64,000 nucleotides of DNA, from NCBI RefSeq assembly GCF_002865645.1, contig NW_020194589.1, positions 1,100,812 through 1,164,811 on the forward strand, written 5' to 3'. Position 1 is the stretch's first letter; each line of letters begins with the position of its first letter. Shown in pieces: positions 37,769 through 50,471 of this stretch. The position numbers and the translations under genes were made by a program. Origin of the DNA: Hyaloscypha bicolor E (Eukaryota; Ascomycota; Leotiomycetes; Helotiales; Hyaloscyphaceae). The notes under the pieces were generated by a model. That model worked only from the letters and a program-made list of their open reading frames with translations, ran no database searches and was not told the DNA's origin.

Positions 37769-38353
37769 TGACTAACGGGTTGACAGGTGAGGGCGGTTTG
37801 AATGATTTATGATGGGACAAGGTTATGGAAGTCTGCTGCTAGGCGGACTGAAGAGTCGCTAAACTTTGAGTTTTGCGTGTTTGGATTTGATTCTCGCACG
37901 TTGGGCGTTGGCTGGTCGCGAGGCTGATGGAGGGAGGACATGGCGTACGACATGGTGTACATATTTCTTGAAGAAATCACTTTTGAGCAGCTGCTGGAAG
38001 CCTATGCCAGTGCAGAAGGAGTGCAAGTGAAGGAATCACGTGACTCGAGTGTCTTCTTCGATTGTGCCTGCTTTTACTGCTTTATTTACTTTTTCTAAGG
38101 GTTCATGCGGCAGGCCGTTCGCCACGTCGTCGCTTTCACTTGAGCCTGGGTGAATATTACCCCCAAAGCGGAATCGCAGGTCTTTAGAGTGGAAGGGGCT
38201 CATGCCTTGCTACTTCAACCTCGCCGAGTCGCCTTCTTCCACAACTTCTTCCTTCCAACTAGCAAACAACATCGCGCAACACCACCGGGGCTGAAAGCAA
38301 ACGAATGATAGTCCCAGCTGCATCTCGAACATTGATTTGAGACCTGGAACGCC
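37769..38353. promoter_or_regulatory. Promoter region of F-box-like paralogue 2
   Basis: Contains CACGTG at 38037 and a 17-bp block GCTACTTCAACCTCGCC (38209..38225) that is repeated exactly upstream of paralogue 3, followed in both by a CT-rich stretch. Confidence 0.55.
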
Positions 38354-40260
38354 ATGGAGTCCCACGACAGGTGAGCACTTCACATTTGCTCTCTGGTGGC
38401 ACAAAGCTCACCCAGCAAAGCAAATCGACGATGCCTACGGAGGAAACCAAGCGCATCGAAGGGTTCAGCATTGCTGAGCTGCAAGCTGAATTAGCTCGGC
38501 GTCGCCAGATCGAGAACGCTCCTCTGTCGCAACTTGAGTCGTTGAAGCCTGCTGAGGAGAAGGAGAAGTGCTACTTCCTCAGAACGATACCCCTCGAAGT
38601 TCGGAATCAAATATACGGCTACCTCCTCACTTCGGATATCTTGGCCTCAAGCAAATCGATTTATCGACGTCATGTAACAACTGCGACGTTGGATCCACTG
38701 TCGTATGGATTGTACCCGGATATTTTGTACACTGGCCGCCAGGCTTACGAAGAAGCGTCGGCAGTCCTATACGGTGGGAAAAATACGTTCATTATTGACT
38801 GTCAGATTGAGCGTGTGGCAGCTTCTCCACTTTTCAGATCATCATCCGCAATAGGCACCAACAACTATACCAGACTGCATTATCAACATATACCCCTGCT
38901 CGCGGCCATCAAGAAGGTCAAATCGTGGAAGCTTATCATCGGTACAGCTCGGGAGATGTCCGAACTTCCTTCGACAACCTCGTTCGTCTACTTTTGTAGA
39001 GCAATTTGCGATGCGCGGCCAGCTCCAGCTTCTTTGCTAATTGAGATCATCCCGAAACGACTCCGATTCTCTTACAACTATCTAGAAGATTCCTCTCTTG
39101 AAGGATATTACCATCCAGTCCAACAGGTTCTGGAGCCCCTGAAGATGCTGCGTAATATCGCCAAGTTGAAATTTGGCGTGGTCATAGGTGACGAGCTGCC
39201 ACTTTATGAAGGCGCCGGAATACCAAACGCATCGAGCATCGATCATAACTACCTCTGTCCTCTTTTGGAAGCCAAGTTCAAGTCGCTGGTTGAAGGAGAT
39301 TCAAAGGTGGCTCATCTTTGGAAGATGTACGGTAACCTGTTAGCCTACGCCCAAGCATTCGAAAGAAGTCCCGTCTTTCAAGACGCCATGAAATCTGATT
39401 ATGGCGAGGCAAGAAAGCGTCTTAACCCTAGTCACAGTCCTGCTCGGGATCCAGACAGAGAGTATCCATGGAAGAAGAAAGGCTTATTTAAGTACGGACA
39501 GGTATTCCACACCGTGGAAGACATGCTGGAGCATGCGAGTTTTGCCAGCGAGACAGGCGACAAAAGGAGCTTCAAAGCTGCTAGACAGGCCGTCCTGGAG
39601 TATCTGGAGCCACAATACTTGCGCATGCTTGCAGCTTCGGCTGCTGTGACGGAGTTCATCAAGGCTGAGAAACGGCACGGCGGATTATTTCAAGCGGACC
39701 TCACGGCTGCCGACTGTGCTATTCATCGTTCGAAGGAGTTTGGAGAAGTATTCATCTTGCTGCAAGACTATGCCGAAAGCCTGAAACGTGACTTGACTCG
39801 CGAGACTCGGATCGAGATTGCGATACGTCGCCTTCAATGGGAGAAAGCATATGCTGTGGACTGTCGAAAGCTTATATTAGAGGTGCTGGATCATTTGGTC
39901 CAGAGCAGGGTACCAGCGGACAATCTGTGGTTCATTCGCTCTTCCAAGCTCTGTGTAGATGAACTTGATCTGCAGTATCTGAGCATTCGCAAGGCTAGGA
40001 AGGCAGTCTTCGCAGACGACCCGGTTGGCAAAATTCAACCGTTGGGCAAGAGTTTAGATGATTGGGCACAGCCTTGGAGATCTGACCAGCACGTTAATTG
40101 GACAGTCAACGAGCCCGATTTGGAGCCTTGGGGTGGCCCAATTAGGGACGCTATGTCAGAGACATCTTACGAATCTGATTGGAAATCTGATTCAATTGAC
40201 TTTTCGGACGAAGATATGAGTGGCGATAACGATAGCGATGATGAGTTCGGAGGCGAATGA
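38354..40260 (+). CDS. F-box/2EXR-like fungal family protein, paralogue 2
   Basis: Exons 38354..38370 and 38421..40260 (618 residues). The first exon encodes only MESHD plus two bases; the 50-nt intron ends at an AAAG acceptor, the only nearby one that keeps frame. A short helical segment (FSIAELQAELARRRQIEN) precedes FLRTIPLEVRNQIYGYLL, the F-box/2EXR-like motif. Family blocks follow: LAYAQAFERSPVFQDAM, EYLEPQYLRMLAASAAVTEF, LLQDYAESLKRDL and LDLQYLSIRKARKAV. The end is acidic (SDEDMSGDNDSDDEFGGE). It lies about 0.5 kb upstream of paralogue 3 in the same orientation, i.e. a tandem pair. Molecular partner unknown. Confidence 0.87.
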
Positions 40261-40804
40261 GATGAGCAAAAAGGACTGGTGTTAGTTTTAGGATTAACTG
40301 GATTTAGTTGCAGAACGATGTTTGAGAAAGCGATGGACATCCGATCAAGTGTATAGAGAATTTGGTTGCGAGGCTCTCAGCTGTGAGGCTACTCGGGCGA
40401 ATGGGGACTTGTTGGACATAGCTGATATGATGCCAGCACAATAAATGTGGTACTGAAGCAGTCTTGCTTTCCTGATTAATGTGCTTCTCTGTGGAAGGTG
40501 AGATGTGTATTTACGAGATATCAGAATCGAGAGAGTTAAGCGACTGTGGGGTAAATTTCAGGGGGCGGGGAAGTTTGTAAACAAAGTAAAAATCACGTGC
40601 GATTCACATAACGGCATTCCTCTGAACTTTCCATTATTGTGATATTTGGAATTGGGTTGTAGTGAACCTCCCGATCGGATATTATTTTGGAAGGAAAGCT
40701 GAAGCGGACTTGCTAAATTCTCGCTACTTCAACCTCGCCTTCCCGACTCTTCTTCTTTCAGACAACAACACCATCACCACCACAAACCAAAGCTCCATAA
40801 AACC
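40261..40804. promoter_or_regulatory. Promoter region of F-box-like paralogue 3
   Basis: Holds the 3' flank of paralogue 2 and the promoter of paralogue 3, with CACGTG at 40594 and the shared block GCTACTTCAACCTCGCC at 40723..40739, 66 bp before the start codon. Confidence 0.55.
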
Positions 40805-42765
40805 ATGGAGGAAAAGTAAGTTGTGATGTCTCCAGTCTCCTCCATTGTTTCGAATTGGTATGGGGACATTGTGGAGAAGCACCGGGATCTAAAAGTGCTT
40901 CTTTGTGGAGACATCGTCTCTTACAATTACAATGTCCCTATGCTATTTGGAATACTCTCCTTCCGAAACAAACTCAATTGTAGTGGATAAGGTTGACACT
41001 GAATAGGTTACCTAAGTCGTCTATGATGACCGACAAAGCAGGAATTCCCCTTGATGTTGCGCAACTTCAAGAACAGCTCGAGGAAGCTTTGAAGGCCCAA
41101 AAGCAATTGCAGAGACAACTGGATACCTCAAGGCCAATGGACCCCGAGAAGCCAAAATGCTACTTCCTTGAGACGATTCCGATCGAGATCCGAAACCAGA
41201 TCTACGAGTACCTTCTCGTCAATCCAGACTTATGTTCTCCCGAGATCTTTCCATCCTCAAGCTTCCATAAGCAAATTGACCGGTATTACCTATCGCCGAG
41301 TATCCTTGGTACATGCAGACAAATCAGCGATGAGGCAACCCCAATACTTTACGAGCGAAACACATTTATTGTTGGATTCAATCGAGATTGTCGCTCATAT
41401 TCCCCTATCTCTAGAATCGAAGCGCAGATTTACGGTTCTACCGATTTCTTTCAGCACCCAGGATTTGAGAAGGTCAAGCATTGGAAAGTCATTCTATCTG
41501 CCAACGAAGAGAAGGGCTTTGAAGCTCCTATCTACCATTTTGTCACATTTTGCAGAGCAATATCTGACAACTTTCCTCGATCCTTAAAGGTATGGATCAT
41601 GCCCAAAGGCTACAGCTGGGTCACGGAAGCACGGTTCCGCAGGTACTACGACGTGACCACGGTTCTACAGCCTTTGAGCCTGCTGAGAAATATCAGCGAA
41701 ATTCATTTGGGAGAACTGCCCATCAATGAATTATCCACGTTTCAGCCGGCGCGGCCTCAATCTGCTTCTTCACCACACGACTTTCCCACGCACTGGCTAG
41801 AAAATATGAAGGCACTTGTGAAAAGTGACAAGCCTTTGGCGCGCGTTTGGGAGATGTATCAGAAGCTTCTCAATTACGCGCAGTCCTTTGAGCGGAACGA
41901 TCAGTTCAGAGAGAACATGGAACCTATCTGGGGCAGTGGAACATGCTACGCCAAGCGCAAGGCGAAGGGTGCAAGCTGGTCCTGGAGAACTTGGAACAGA
42001 GAAATGGGGGATTTGGATCAACCTGAGAACCCTTTCTTCTTGTCCCCGGCACACCCTGTCGAAGAAGGCCTCCTACTTGGTAGCTTTGGAAGTGAAAATA
42101 ATGACATCGAATCATTTTTGAATGCTCGAGCCACCGTCCTGGGTTATCTGGGGCCACAATATCAACGAATTGCCAATGCTTCTCTGCAGCTCGCCGAATT
42201 TGTTAAAGCCGAGAAGAAGCAAGGTGGCGCTCTTTTTGGTCCTTCCCTACTTGAAAATCACGAAGTTGAGCCTCGATGTACACGAGCTCTGCTTCTTCTA
42301 GAAGATTATGCTCAGAGCTTCGTGCGAGATGTTCCACTTGCGACACGGATAAACATTCGAAAGAGGCAAGCCAAGTTCGATTGCGCATATGCCTTTCTAG
42401 AAAGAGAAACTCTACTCAAGCGGCTGAGCAGCATCTTGGTGAATGACAATTTCAAGATCACTGGATCGGATAAGTTTTTTGAACTATTCAAGTTGGCGGT
42501 GGACAACATGGATAAGCAGTACCTGATGATCCGCAAAACTAGGAAAGAACTGTTCGACTGCGATGACGATACCTATGAGCGCGTCATTGATCCAGAGCTA
42601 TGGAAATGCGACGAGATGGTTAATTGGGAACTTGAGGAGCCAGACATGGAGCCAGAATACCTTCGACGGTCACAACGTCTGCAAAACCTGCAGCCCAATC
42701 TTCATGAGCCTAGGTCTGATAGCGAAGATTCGGATTTCGACTTCAATGCCGACATTTTTTGGTGA
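40805..42765 (+). CDS. F-box/2EXR-like fungal family protein, paralogue 3
   Basis: Exons 40805..40815 (MEE plus two bases) and 41007..42765 (589 residues); intron 191 nt, same position and phase as in the other two copies. A coiled-coil-like segment (LQEQLEEALKAQKQLQRQL) precedes FLETIPIEIRNQIYEYLL and LSPSILGTCRQISDEATPIL, the F-box/2EXR-like region. Shared blocks: LNYAQSFERNDQFRENM, GYLGPQYQRIANASLQLAEF, LLLEDYAQSFVRDV and MDKQYLMIRKTRKELFD. The C-terminus ends in FNADIFW, without the long acidic tail of the others. An acidic frame lies just past the stop codon, suggesting the tail was lost by a frame change. Function unknown; a Skp1-type interaction is possible but unproven. Confidence 0.87.
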
Positions 42766-44542
42766 TTCCAACATATAAGTGGTAGCTCCAACTGCCTCTG
42801 AAAACGAAGACGATTCTTCTGAAAACGATCAAGCAGAGGATGGCTCTGCGTCAGAAACCAAATAAGCATAAACGGACAGTGGGGGAGTGGAATAGCTTTT
42901 GGAATAGTAATTATGGGGATGCTGATGAGAGTTGCGAGCAAGATGGAGGTTGCATGATTTGAAGATTTTATTTCAACATCAGTTGTTTTTGGGGAGCGGT
43001 TTGGAGCTTTCTGCATTTGGACCGATGCCGAAACGATTCAGAAGCAGTATCTTTGGCATACCTCGGGTTTTCAGCTTTCATTTCCTTTAAAAAGACTCGG
43101 ACAGAATAACTTCGTTCCGAAGGTTATGGCTGAGCTTTATTCTTGAGAATAGGCTCATGAAGAATGGAGGAGATAATCATGCTTTCTACCTTGATTTCTG
43201 TGTATCTTTTGATGAAATTGCAATTTCGCCCGCTGCCGAACAGTTGACCTACATCCCCTGAACTCACTCGATCCTGCCTCCCCTTGATCCCGCTTCCACC
43301 ATACCTATTCACATAGAGTTTCCATGTCACAACTCTCATGCAGCAGGCAGGAAGAAAAGCGTGCTGTAATCGCTAGCTACTGTAGATCAGCACTGAGTGG
43401 TGACAGAATATAGCGAGGGAAATACTTATAGGGCAGCAATATGGACCTCGAGTGTCCGCACCAAAGCATGGTTGGCTTGCAGGACAACACCCCCGGTTCG
43501 ACCAAACCGAAGGAGGTACCGCAGGCTATTGGAACGTTGGAGGGACAGGTTGTGCTTGAGTCGTTGAGTCTAAGAGCGCATCCTCCTGTGTAGGCAGAAC
43601 GACGACTTTGGTCTTTGGGGTACAAGTTGAACCCGTCGATAAGGCTGTTCTCCGTTAGAGGAGAGTCCATGCATGGCTCTCGATGGGCCCAACGAATGGG
43701 TGAGAACGAGGGAACGCAGGTAAAAGTCAGAGACTATGGGATACGGATGTGAGTTTGTAAGAGTTATGAAGTTGTAGATATCACAAGACATGAGATTCTT
43801 AAAATCGCGCGATGTCGAGATATCTTCATCCGCTTCTGATCCAGGATAAAATTGATTTTCTCCTCGAGATATCCCATCCAAAGGCATGTCTGAGTAGTTT
43901 AATAGTGCAGGCAGGCTCAGTGTATGTAGCATTTGAAAAGCCTACGGGGCTCTTCCTTCCCCAGCTGTACAAGACAGGGCGAAAGATGACAGTCCAATCG
44001 AGGTGGAAAACACGAACCACTGGATGGATACATCTCGGTTCCCAAAAAGAATAAAGTGGATATACTGAGATAGAAGAAAATGCAGGATATTGGATAGCTG
44101 AGGGCTTCGGGGGGCTTGAATCCAGTCAAGTTGGTGGAGTACAGAGTGAGAGGAAGGACGTCGTCGGTGAGACTGACATCGGCGTCACGTGAGCGAGGAC
44201 TAAGTTTCCCAAATACTCTGTTCTGGGATATACAGGTTTGAACCCATCAGGAAGTTGGTATGTTCAATCCGCATATACCATAAGGCAGATTTTTTGATCG
44301 CTTTGAGAACCCATTACGAGGCTGCGTATCTTCATTGGGTGTTGTTGATCTCAGCCAATAAGAGAAAAGCGGGTCTCCAGAAGGCTGACTCGATTCAAAA
44401 AAAATCGTCCCCCACCACAACATTTATATCCACCCGTGCCTTCGACATAACCTCCACGAATCCGCACATAAGACTCGAGTACAATCGAGGCTATTGAAAT
44501 GTTGTGACACGACGTCAAATCCACCATCAGCCATCTATCACG
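42766..44542. other. Intergenic with relic acidic tail near its left end
   Basis: 42782..42865 reads as a 28-codon acidic frame (SENEDDSSENDQAEDG) out of frame with the preceding gene. The rest holds only short unsupported frames; CACGTG at 44186. The right end is the promoter of the Rpc53 gene. Confidence 0.45.
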
Positions 44543-46664
44543 ATGCCGCCAAAGGCAGCACGCGGCGCAGGGCGGGGCAGAGGTCGTGGACGAGGGAAGG
44601 CTCCAGCTCCTCCTGCAGCTGAGCAACCTGCAGTCTCACAACCAAACCCCCAGAACGATATGGGTAGCCAATCCGCTATGGCTCCTTCCTCTCCAAGTGA
44701 ACCTCCTGCTCCAAAAATGACGACCCCGCAGAACGAACTCCTCGACGACACAGGCCCTTCTCCCAACTCCTCCCCCGCGACAGTCTGGACCGAAACTCCA
44801 GCTCCTACGCCGATCCGCCCATCTACGCTACGACCAGAGCCTCCCCCAATATTGCCACCCACAAGAGGGGGCATTGCCTCAAGAGGGTCGAGAGTGAAGA
44901 CTACGGAGAGTAGGTTCAAGCCAAAAAATATCCGACGAGATGCGAGAGAGCTCGAGGACATGCGGAAGAAGGAAAAGGCGCGATTGGATGCTCTTGCTGC
45001 CGAGGAAGCCAGTAGGGAGGCTTTTAAAGCTAGAGCGATGGGAAGAGGGAGGGGCATGCGGGGGAGGGGTGATGCTATGGGGAGGGGAGCTGGGAAGGGA
45101 GCTGGGAAGGGAGCTGGGAGGGGAAGAGGTGGGACTGCAAGTGGAATTTTCGGCGTTGTGCCTGAAGCCTTGCGTGAGTTGACTCTCGCAGCAAGTGAAG
45201 GGGAGTCGCTAACTATTTATTCTAGAGAAAAATCCAGAATTTCTAGCCTCGAAGGCTTCAGGCGCTGGTGGCTCGTCACGAAGTGGAGGATCTGGCCCTG
45301 GCGGACCAAAGACATTCAAGGGTGAGGGGGCAGGAGCTTCACGTGGAGATTATACAAGCTCGGGTATGGCACTAAGCAAGGATTTTATTCCCGATCCACA
45401 ATATCCAGACGAAGACCTTGATGCCCCGAGAGTGGATATCGAACACATCAATCTGGTTTCGGATGACTCAGACGACGACGTGATTTTCACTGGTAGTCGA
45501 AAAGTGCCGAATGGCAGAGGAAAATCTACAAACAAACGTGGACTCAAGCCTGTGAGATTGCATCGAGAAGAGCACAAGGAGCGTCTTACTCTGGTCAACA
45601 CGGAACCAGCCATAAAGATACAATCGGATTCCGATGAGGAGTTTCCTGCGATCGACGAGCTACGATCTTCGCGTGCTCCAGCGAAAGAGAAAGAGTTTAC
45701 AGGTACCTATGAAGACTTCGAAGCCAATACACGTATCAAGGTGGAGCCTGGTTTGGAATTGACTTTCAATGGTACTCGACCTCCTCCTGCGACTTCCACT
45801 GATCCCCAGCGTCAGGTGAAAGACCGTACTTCCTCGCCTGAGTCTAAGCGGAAGACCAAAGATCAATTGGCCAACTCAGCAATTGATCTTGGCGGGCCGG
45901 AAGATGATGCTGCAGCTAAGGCAAAGAAGGAGAGAAAAGCCAGGACATTCATCAAGAAGAAGGACACGAAGCCTGTCATCCAAACCGAAGAAGACAGAGC
46001 AGAATACGAGCGACACCTCGAAGATGTCGCCATCCTCGCCAACGAGCTTGGCGGCCTGCAAGGCAATCTGGGCGCGCAACCTCAAGACGCCGAGGGTGAT
46101 GTAGCAATGGACGGCGGGGTCAACCAATACAGAGACAATAAAGCAGGCCGGCTGTATCTCTTCCAATTCCCTCCTGTCTTACCAGAACTTTATAACCCGA
46201 AGCACCCAAAACCCAAAACCAAGGCTGAGATCAGAGCTGAGAATGAAAAGGTGAAAGCAGAACAGGATGTACAGATGGGTGGCATGTCGGCCAAGGCAAA
46301 AGGTAAGATGAAGGACGCTACCGTTGATGCAACTGCCATCAAGGTTGAGGAGGAAGTCGTGCTCGGTCCAGACGGCAAGCCGAAAAAGGAAGAAGAGAAG
46401 AGGAAACGAGATGAAGTTGTGCACGAGGAAGGCTGGATTGGCAAGCTTGTTGTGCGAGAGAGCGGCAGGGTGGAGCTCTGCTGGGGTGGGACGAATTTGC
46501 TTGTCGGACGTGGGGTGGATGCGGGGTTCTTGACGACTGGCGTAATGGTCGATATGATCGAGAAGGGACCGCCTGGTGGTGGAGCGCCTGAAGGAAAGGC
46601 CATGAGCATGGGGCAGGTAATGGGAAAGTTCGTTGTTACACCAGACTGGGAGAAGATGGTCTGA
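44543..46664 (+). CDS. RPC53: DNA-directed RNA polymerase III subunit Rpc53 (RPC4)
   Basis: Exons 44543..45173 and 45226..46664 (689 residues); the intron has GTGAGT, a GCTAAC branch site and TTCTAG. ATG 44543 was chosen over the in-frame upstream ATG at 44504 because MPPKAARGAGRGRGRGRG is a typical start. The N-terminal part is disordered, rich in RGRG and GKGAGKG repeats and prolines, and passes through SRFKPKNIRRDARE, a motif conserved in RPC4. The conserved C-terminal domain ends GWIGKLVVRESGRVELCWGG ... FVVTPDWEKMV, diagnostic for the family. With Rpc37 this subunit forms the TFIIF-like module of Pol III, needed for termination and reinitiation on tRNA and 5S genes; it acts in the nucleus. 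It is longer than the yeast protein because of the disordered insertions. Confidence 0.93.
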
Positions 46665-49121
46665 TCTGACCATGGCTCGGATGACTTGGGAAACGGGAGG
46701 AGATGTAATGCATTTACAGCCGGAAATGAAAGGAAATTGCATTGCTGGGCGTTTTTTTTTTTTGGACTTCTTGCATATGCTCGCAGCGGGACCTTGGATC
46801 TCCTACTTGTGTGTAGGAAATGGATGTACCGATGTACAGCTCTGATTTAGAGGATGATGAAATGGATCGAGCATCAAGGAAGGTCGTTGGATGGCACATG
46901 ATGAAACTGGAAAAGCAAGTCCAGCGCCTGGCTCCCGACTTCATTCACGTGATTAGTATTCCACCCTCGGTTGTTATGTCTTGCTGCTCGAGAGATCGAT
47001 TCATAACCTATAGTGGAAGTATCCAGTCTCTATTGCATTCCTCTTTCTATGACCAAATGTTTACAAATGTTCCAGATCTCGGTGCTTACACAAGATGCGC
47101 CAGGAAAGCCATAGAGCGGGACGATGCGATATGTCAACTCTCACATCTGTAGCTAGTCAACCTTATGTTACACAAAGACTAACCTTCAGTATCCGGGGGC
47201 GTTGAAGAAGCGGTGAGACATCTTGATCTCAAATTTCTCTCTTTTAGTATCACAGAAAGAGGGGTAAGCCAGCCAAGAAAGCAGCCATGCAAGTAGTTCC
47301 CTGGTACTTGGGCTATGCACACGGCCCGGGCGGGTGATCCAGATGTGCGTGAGCTTGAGCTGCAGCCTTGTGTCTTTGCAGAGTTCTCAGTGGTCGACAA
47401 CAATAATTTTTAGGACGGAGCGGGAAAAATGAGAAAGGAGCTTAGAAAAAGGCGGCAAGGTGGGATGATCGAGGCATTCCGGGGAAAGAGATCCCGAGAT
47501 CTTGTACTCAAATCTGCCTTTCTTTCTAATCGTACCTGAGCTTTTCCTTTCATTCTCTTTCCAGACTTCCAAGTGGCCGATTCCATATCCGTGGCTTTTA
47601 GCCCACCTTCCCTCCCTTGCTTTTCACACCCGTTATTCCACACCCACCTTCGTGTCAAACGGAAACAAATCCCTCACTCTCAAACGCCCAACTTCCATCG
47701 CTTTTCTACCTTCCTACCTCCTCTCCTCTATTTTCTCGGTCATCCACCAGTCAGTGCCTTCCGGCACCGCTGCAGGTGGTACCGAGCCCGAATAACTTCC
47801 CTCACATAGGATCTCTTTTCTTCGAGATTTTATGATGAATCGCCGTGGCCGCATGGACGACTCTTTTGTTCCGTTCTAGAATTAGGACAGCCGCGATGCA
47901 GTGGATGAGTCGTGGGCCTTCGCTAGACGTTTCTGAAGTTCCGATCAAAGTTCCGCCATAAATGTTTCGGGGTGTGGAGGGTTGATGTGATCCTCCTCGG
48001 CTTGAGAGGATTCGTCGCCTTCATATCAAACCACCAAATACCGACATCCTCTGGCTCAACACGCAATCGAGGCCAGGGAGCATATTCATCCTTTTCACGA
48101 GTAAAATGAGGGCACAACACCAGACGACAGGCCCTCCAGAAAAGGATAATTTAGACAAAGGCAAAGATCCGATTATTCCTACTATACTTGTCCAGATTTG
48201 TACAGAACAGTGACTAAAACACATTAGGGTTATCACCAATACCAGACTCCACAACTTTGGGCAAAGGACTTCAAACCCCCTTTTAGGTCTCAAGGAAACT
48301 GGTATCAGGCCGAGGACACTGAACCAGAACCACGAGCAGAGACTATTTGATGAAAGAGGCACTTCGGTGAGCCACTGCAGAGGAAGGAGACATGTGCGAC
48401 GGGGAGGTTGATGGAGAGTCTGCTAGAGCGTCATTTGGAATAAATCAGCGTAATAGAGACACAAATACCTAGTACTTGATGCGTTAGAAATCTGCATCGT
48501 CCACTTTCCAACAGCAGATCGCCTCCCAACGTATCTCTTCTGGCCACTTTTCCGAAGTTCAAATACACACTTCACTTCACTGCATCCTTGCTCCCTTCCA
48601 AAGCATTGTGGTCCCCATCTAACACCCCAATACGCCTCGTCTCCACGCATTGCCGTCCCAAGCACCCGGTCCCCGCATACATACCAGGGGTCCAAGTGGA
48701 CGGGCGCCGCAAGTCCACATTCCACCCCGCCATCCACTACCCCTCGCCCCGCATCCTCGCGTGATCTTGGGACCGAATTCCGAGGCCAGTACGGCCTTAT
48801 ATTTATCGCCGGGATAAATATCCTGCATCTGACGATTGATTCTGTTTCTTCATTCATCCTTGTCTGTATTTCCTTCCTGAGCTGTTTTGGTCGTGAAGCT
48901 GTGAAGTGTGGGGCTCTTGGCACTCGGCTACCCCGCAGTGCGTGCAACTGCGAATCCCACCGCTCTCGAGTGAGAATCGCATGACGACGTTGAGGCTCGC
49001 GTTTCGGCATCTTGGGTGAAGGCCGCCGTCCGAGTTCACGACTGCTACAAGATCTGGTGGCTCCTCGTCCCGTCGAGGACTTTGAGGACTTTGAGGAGCA
49101 ACGTGCCTTCCTCTCTCCACG
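46665..49121. other. Intergenic, no gene supported
   Basis: 2.5 kb between Rpc53 and the monooxygenase. CACGTG at 46946. Several short frames exist; the largest, 49133..48423 on the minus strand (236 codons), overlaps the monooxygenase start, is Arg/Ser-rich and looks like a GC-driven shadow. The CT-rich stretch 47500-47760 has no recognisable function. Confidence 0.4.
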
Positions 49122-50471
49122 ATGTCCATCCACCTCATCGTCATCGGCGCAGGCCTCGCCGGTCTAGCAGCCGCCATCTCAACGAAGGTTGCAAATCCAG
49201 AGCACCAAGTAACAATCCTCGAGTCCGTGAGAGAGCTAGCTGAGATTGGTGTAAGTAGCTCCTCATTCCCTCCCTTGTCCCCCCTGATCCCCGGCTGACA
49301 TAACATGTAGGCCGGACTACAGCTCACCCCCAACGCAACCCGCCTCTTCAAGCCCTGGGGGATCTATGACCGTCTAGTCCCCAAGGCCACTTTCCCCAAA
49401 TCCCTCCTCGTCCGACGATTTGACGGCACGAAAATCCTCGCCCACGAGCCGGCCTTCCAAGACCAGATCGCATCCAGGTACCCAGCGCCGTTCTGGGGTA
49501 TGCATCGCGTCGACTTGCAAAGGGCGATGGCTGCACGCTGCAAGGAATTAGGAGTTATCTTGAAGTTAAGCTGTAAGGTCATTTCCGTGGATTTCGAAAA
49601 CGTCGAGGTGAAGCTTGAGGATGGAGTGGTGTTGGACGCCGATGCGGTGCTGTGTACCGACGGCTTGTGGTCCCAGACCAGAGCTCAGTTCCTGGGGAAG
49701 CCGAGTCCGGCGATCTTGACTGGCGATTTGGCGTATAGGATTGTGATCAATACTGCGGATTTGACGGGACCGGATGCACCGGGGTTAAAGAAGTTCATCG
49801 AAGACGAGATGGTGAACTTCTGGGTTGGGCCAGGGACGCATGTCGTTGCTTACACGATGCGTGCTGGAACCGTGTACAACATCGTTCTTTTATGTCCGGA
49901 TAATCTACCAGAGGGTATATCAAAGACAGAGGGCGATCTGGATGAGATGAAAAGCTTGTTTACGGGGTGGGATCCGATTCTGAGGAAGTTTTTGGATCAG
50001 GTGAAGGGCGTGGCGAAGTGGAAGCTTATGTGGCTTGATACCTTGCCAGAGTGGGCGAATAAGGAAGGGACTTTCTTGATGGCGGGCGATTGTTGCCATC
50101 CTATGTTGCCGTACTTGGCGCAAGGTGCGAACTCGAGTCTTGAGGATGGCGCGGTGTTGGGATATTTGCTAGGGAAGGTTGAGAAGGGAAGGAAGGATGA
50201 ACAGCTGCCGAAAGTGGCAGAGCTGTATCAGAGGTTGAGGAAGGAGAGGGGGGAGACGCTTCAGAGGGAGACGTTTAAGCAGAGGGAGGACTTTCATATG
50301 CCCGATGGGCCGGAGCAGGAGAGGAGGGATGAGTTGATGACCAGCATGCTGGGTGGAGAGTTGAAGGCAGATTTCCCGAGTCGGTGGACGTGTCCGAGGG
50401 TGCAGAGGTGGCTGTATGGGTATGATGCTTACACGGAAGTTGAGGAAGGCTTCAAGTCGTATCCCTTCTGA
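49122..50471 (+). CDS. FAD-dependent monooxygenase (salicylate hydroxylase-like, class A)
   Basis: Exons 49122..49250 and 49311..50471 (429 residues). The start was set by the dinucleotide-binding motif right at the N-terminus: MSIHLIVIGAGLAGLAAAIS (GxGxxG), with the FAD-ribose-binding acidic residue at the end of strand 2 (VTILES). GMHRVDLQRAM and DADAVLCTDGLWSQTR (DG motif region) follow, then GDCCHPMLPYLAQGANSSLE, the second FAD motif GDxxHP. These are class A flavoprotein hydroxylases using NAD(P)H and O2 on aromatic or polyketide-like substrates, cytosolic. The usual GDAAHP is GDCCHP here. No biosynthetic cluster surrounds it, so the substrate cannot be inferred. Confidence 0.92.

Noticed and set aside
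48423..49133. 236-codon minus-strand frame before the monooxygenase
   Set aside because: Arg/Ser-rich, overlaps the monooxygenase start, no domain; likely a composition shadow.
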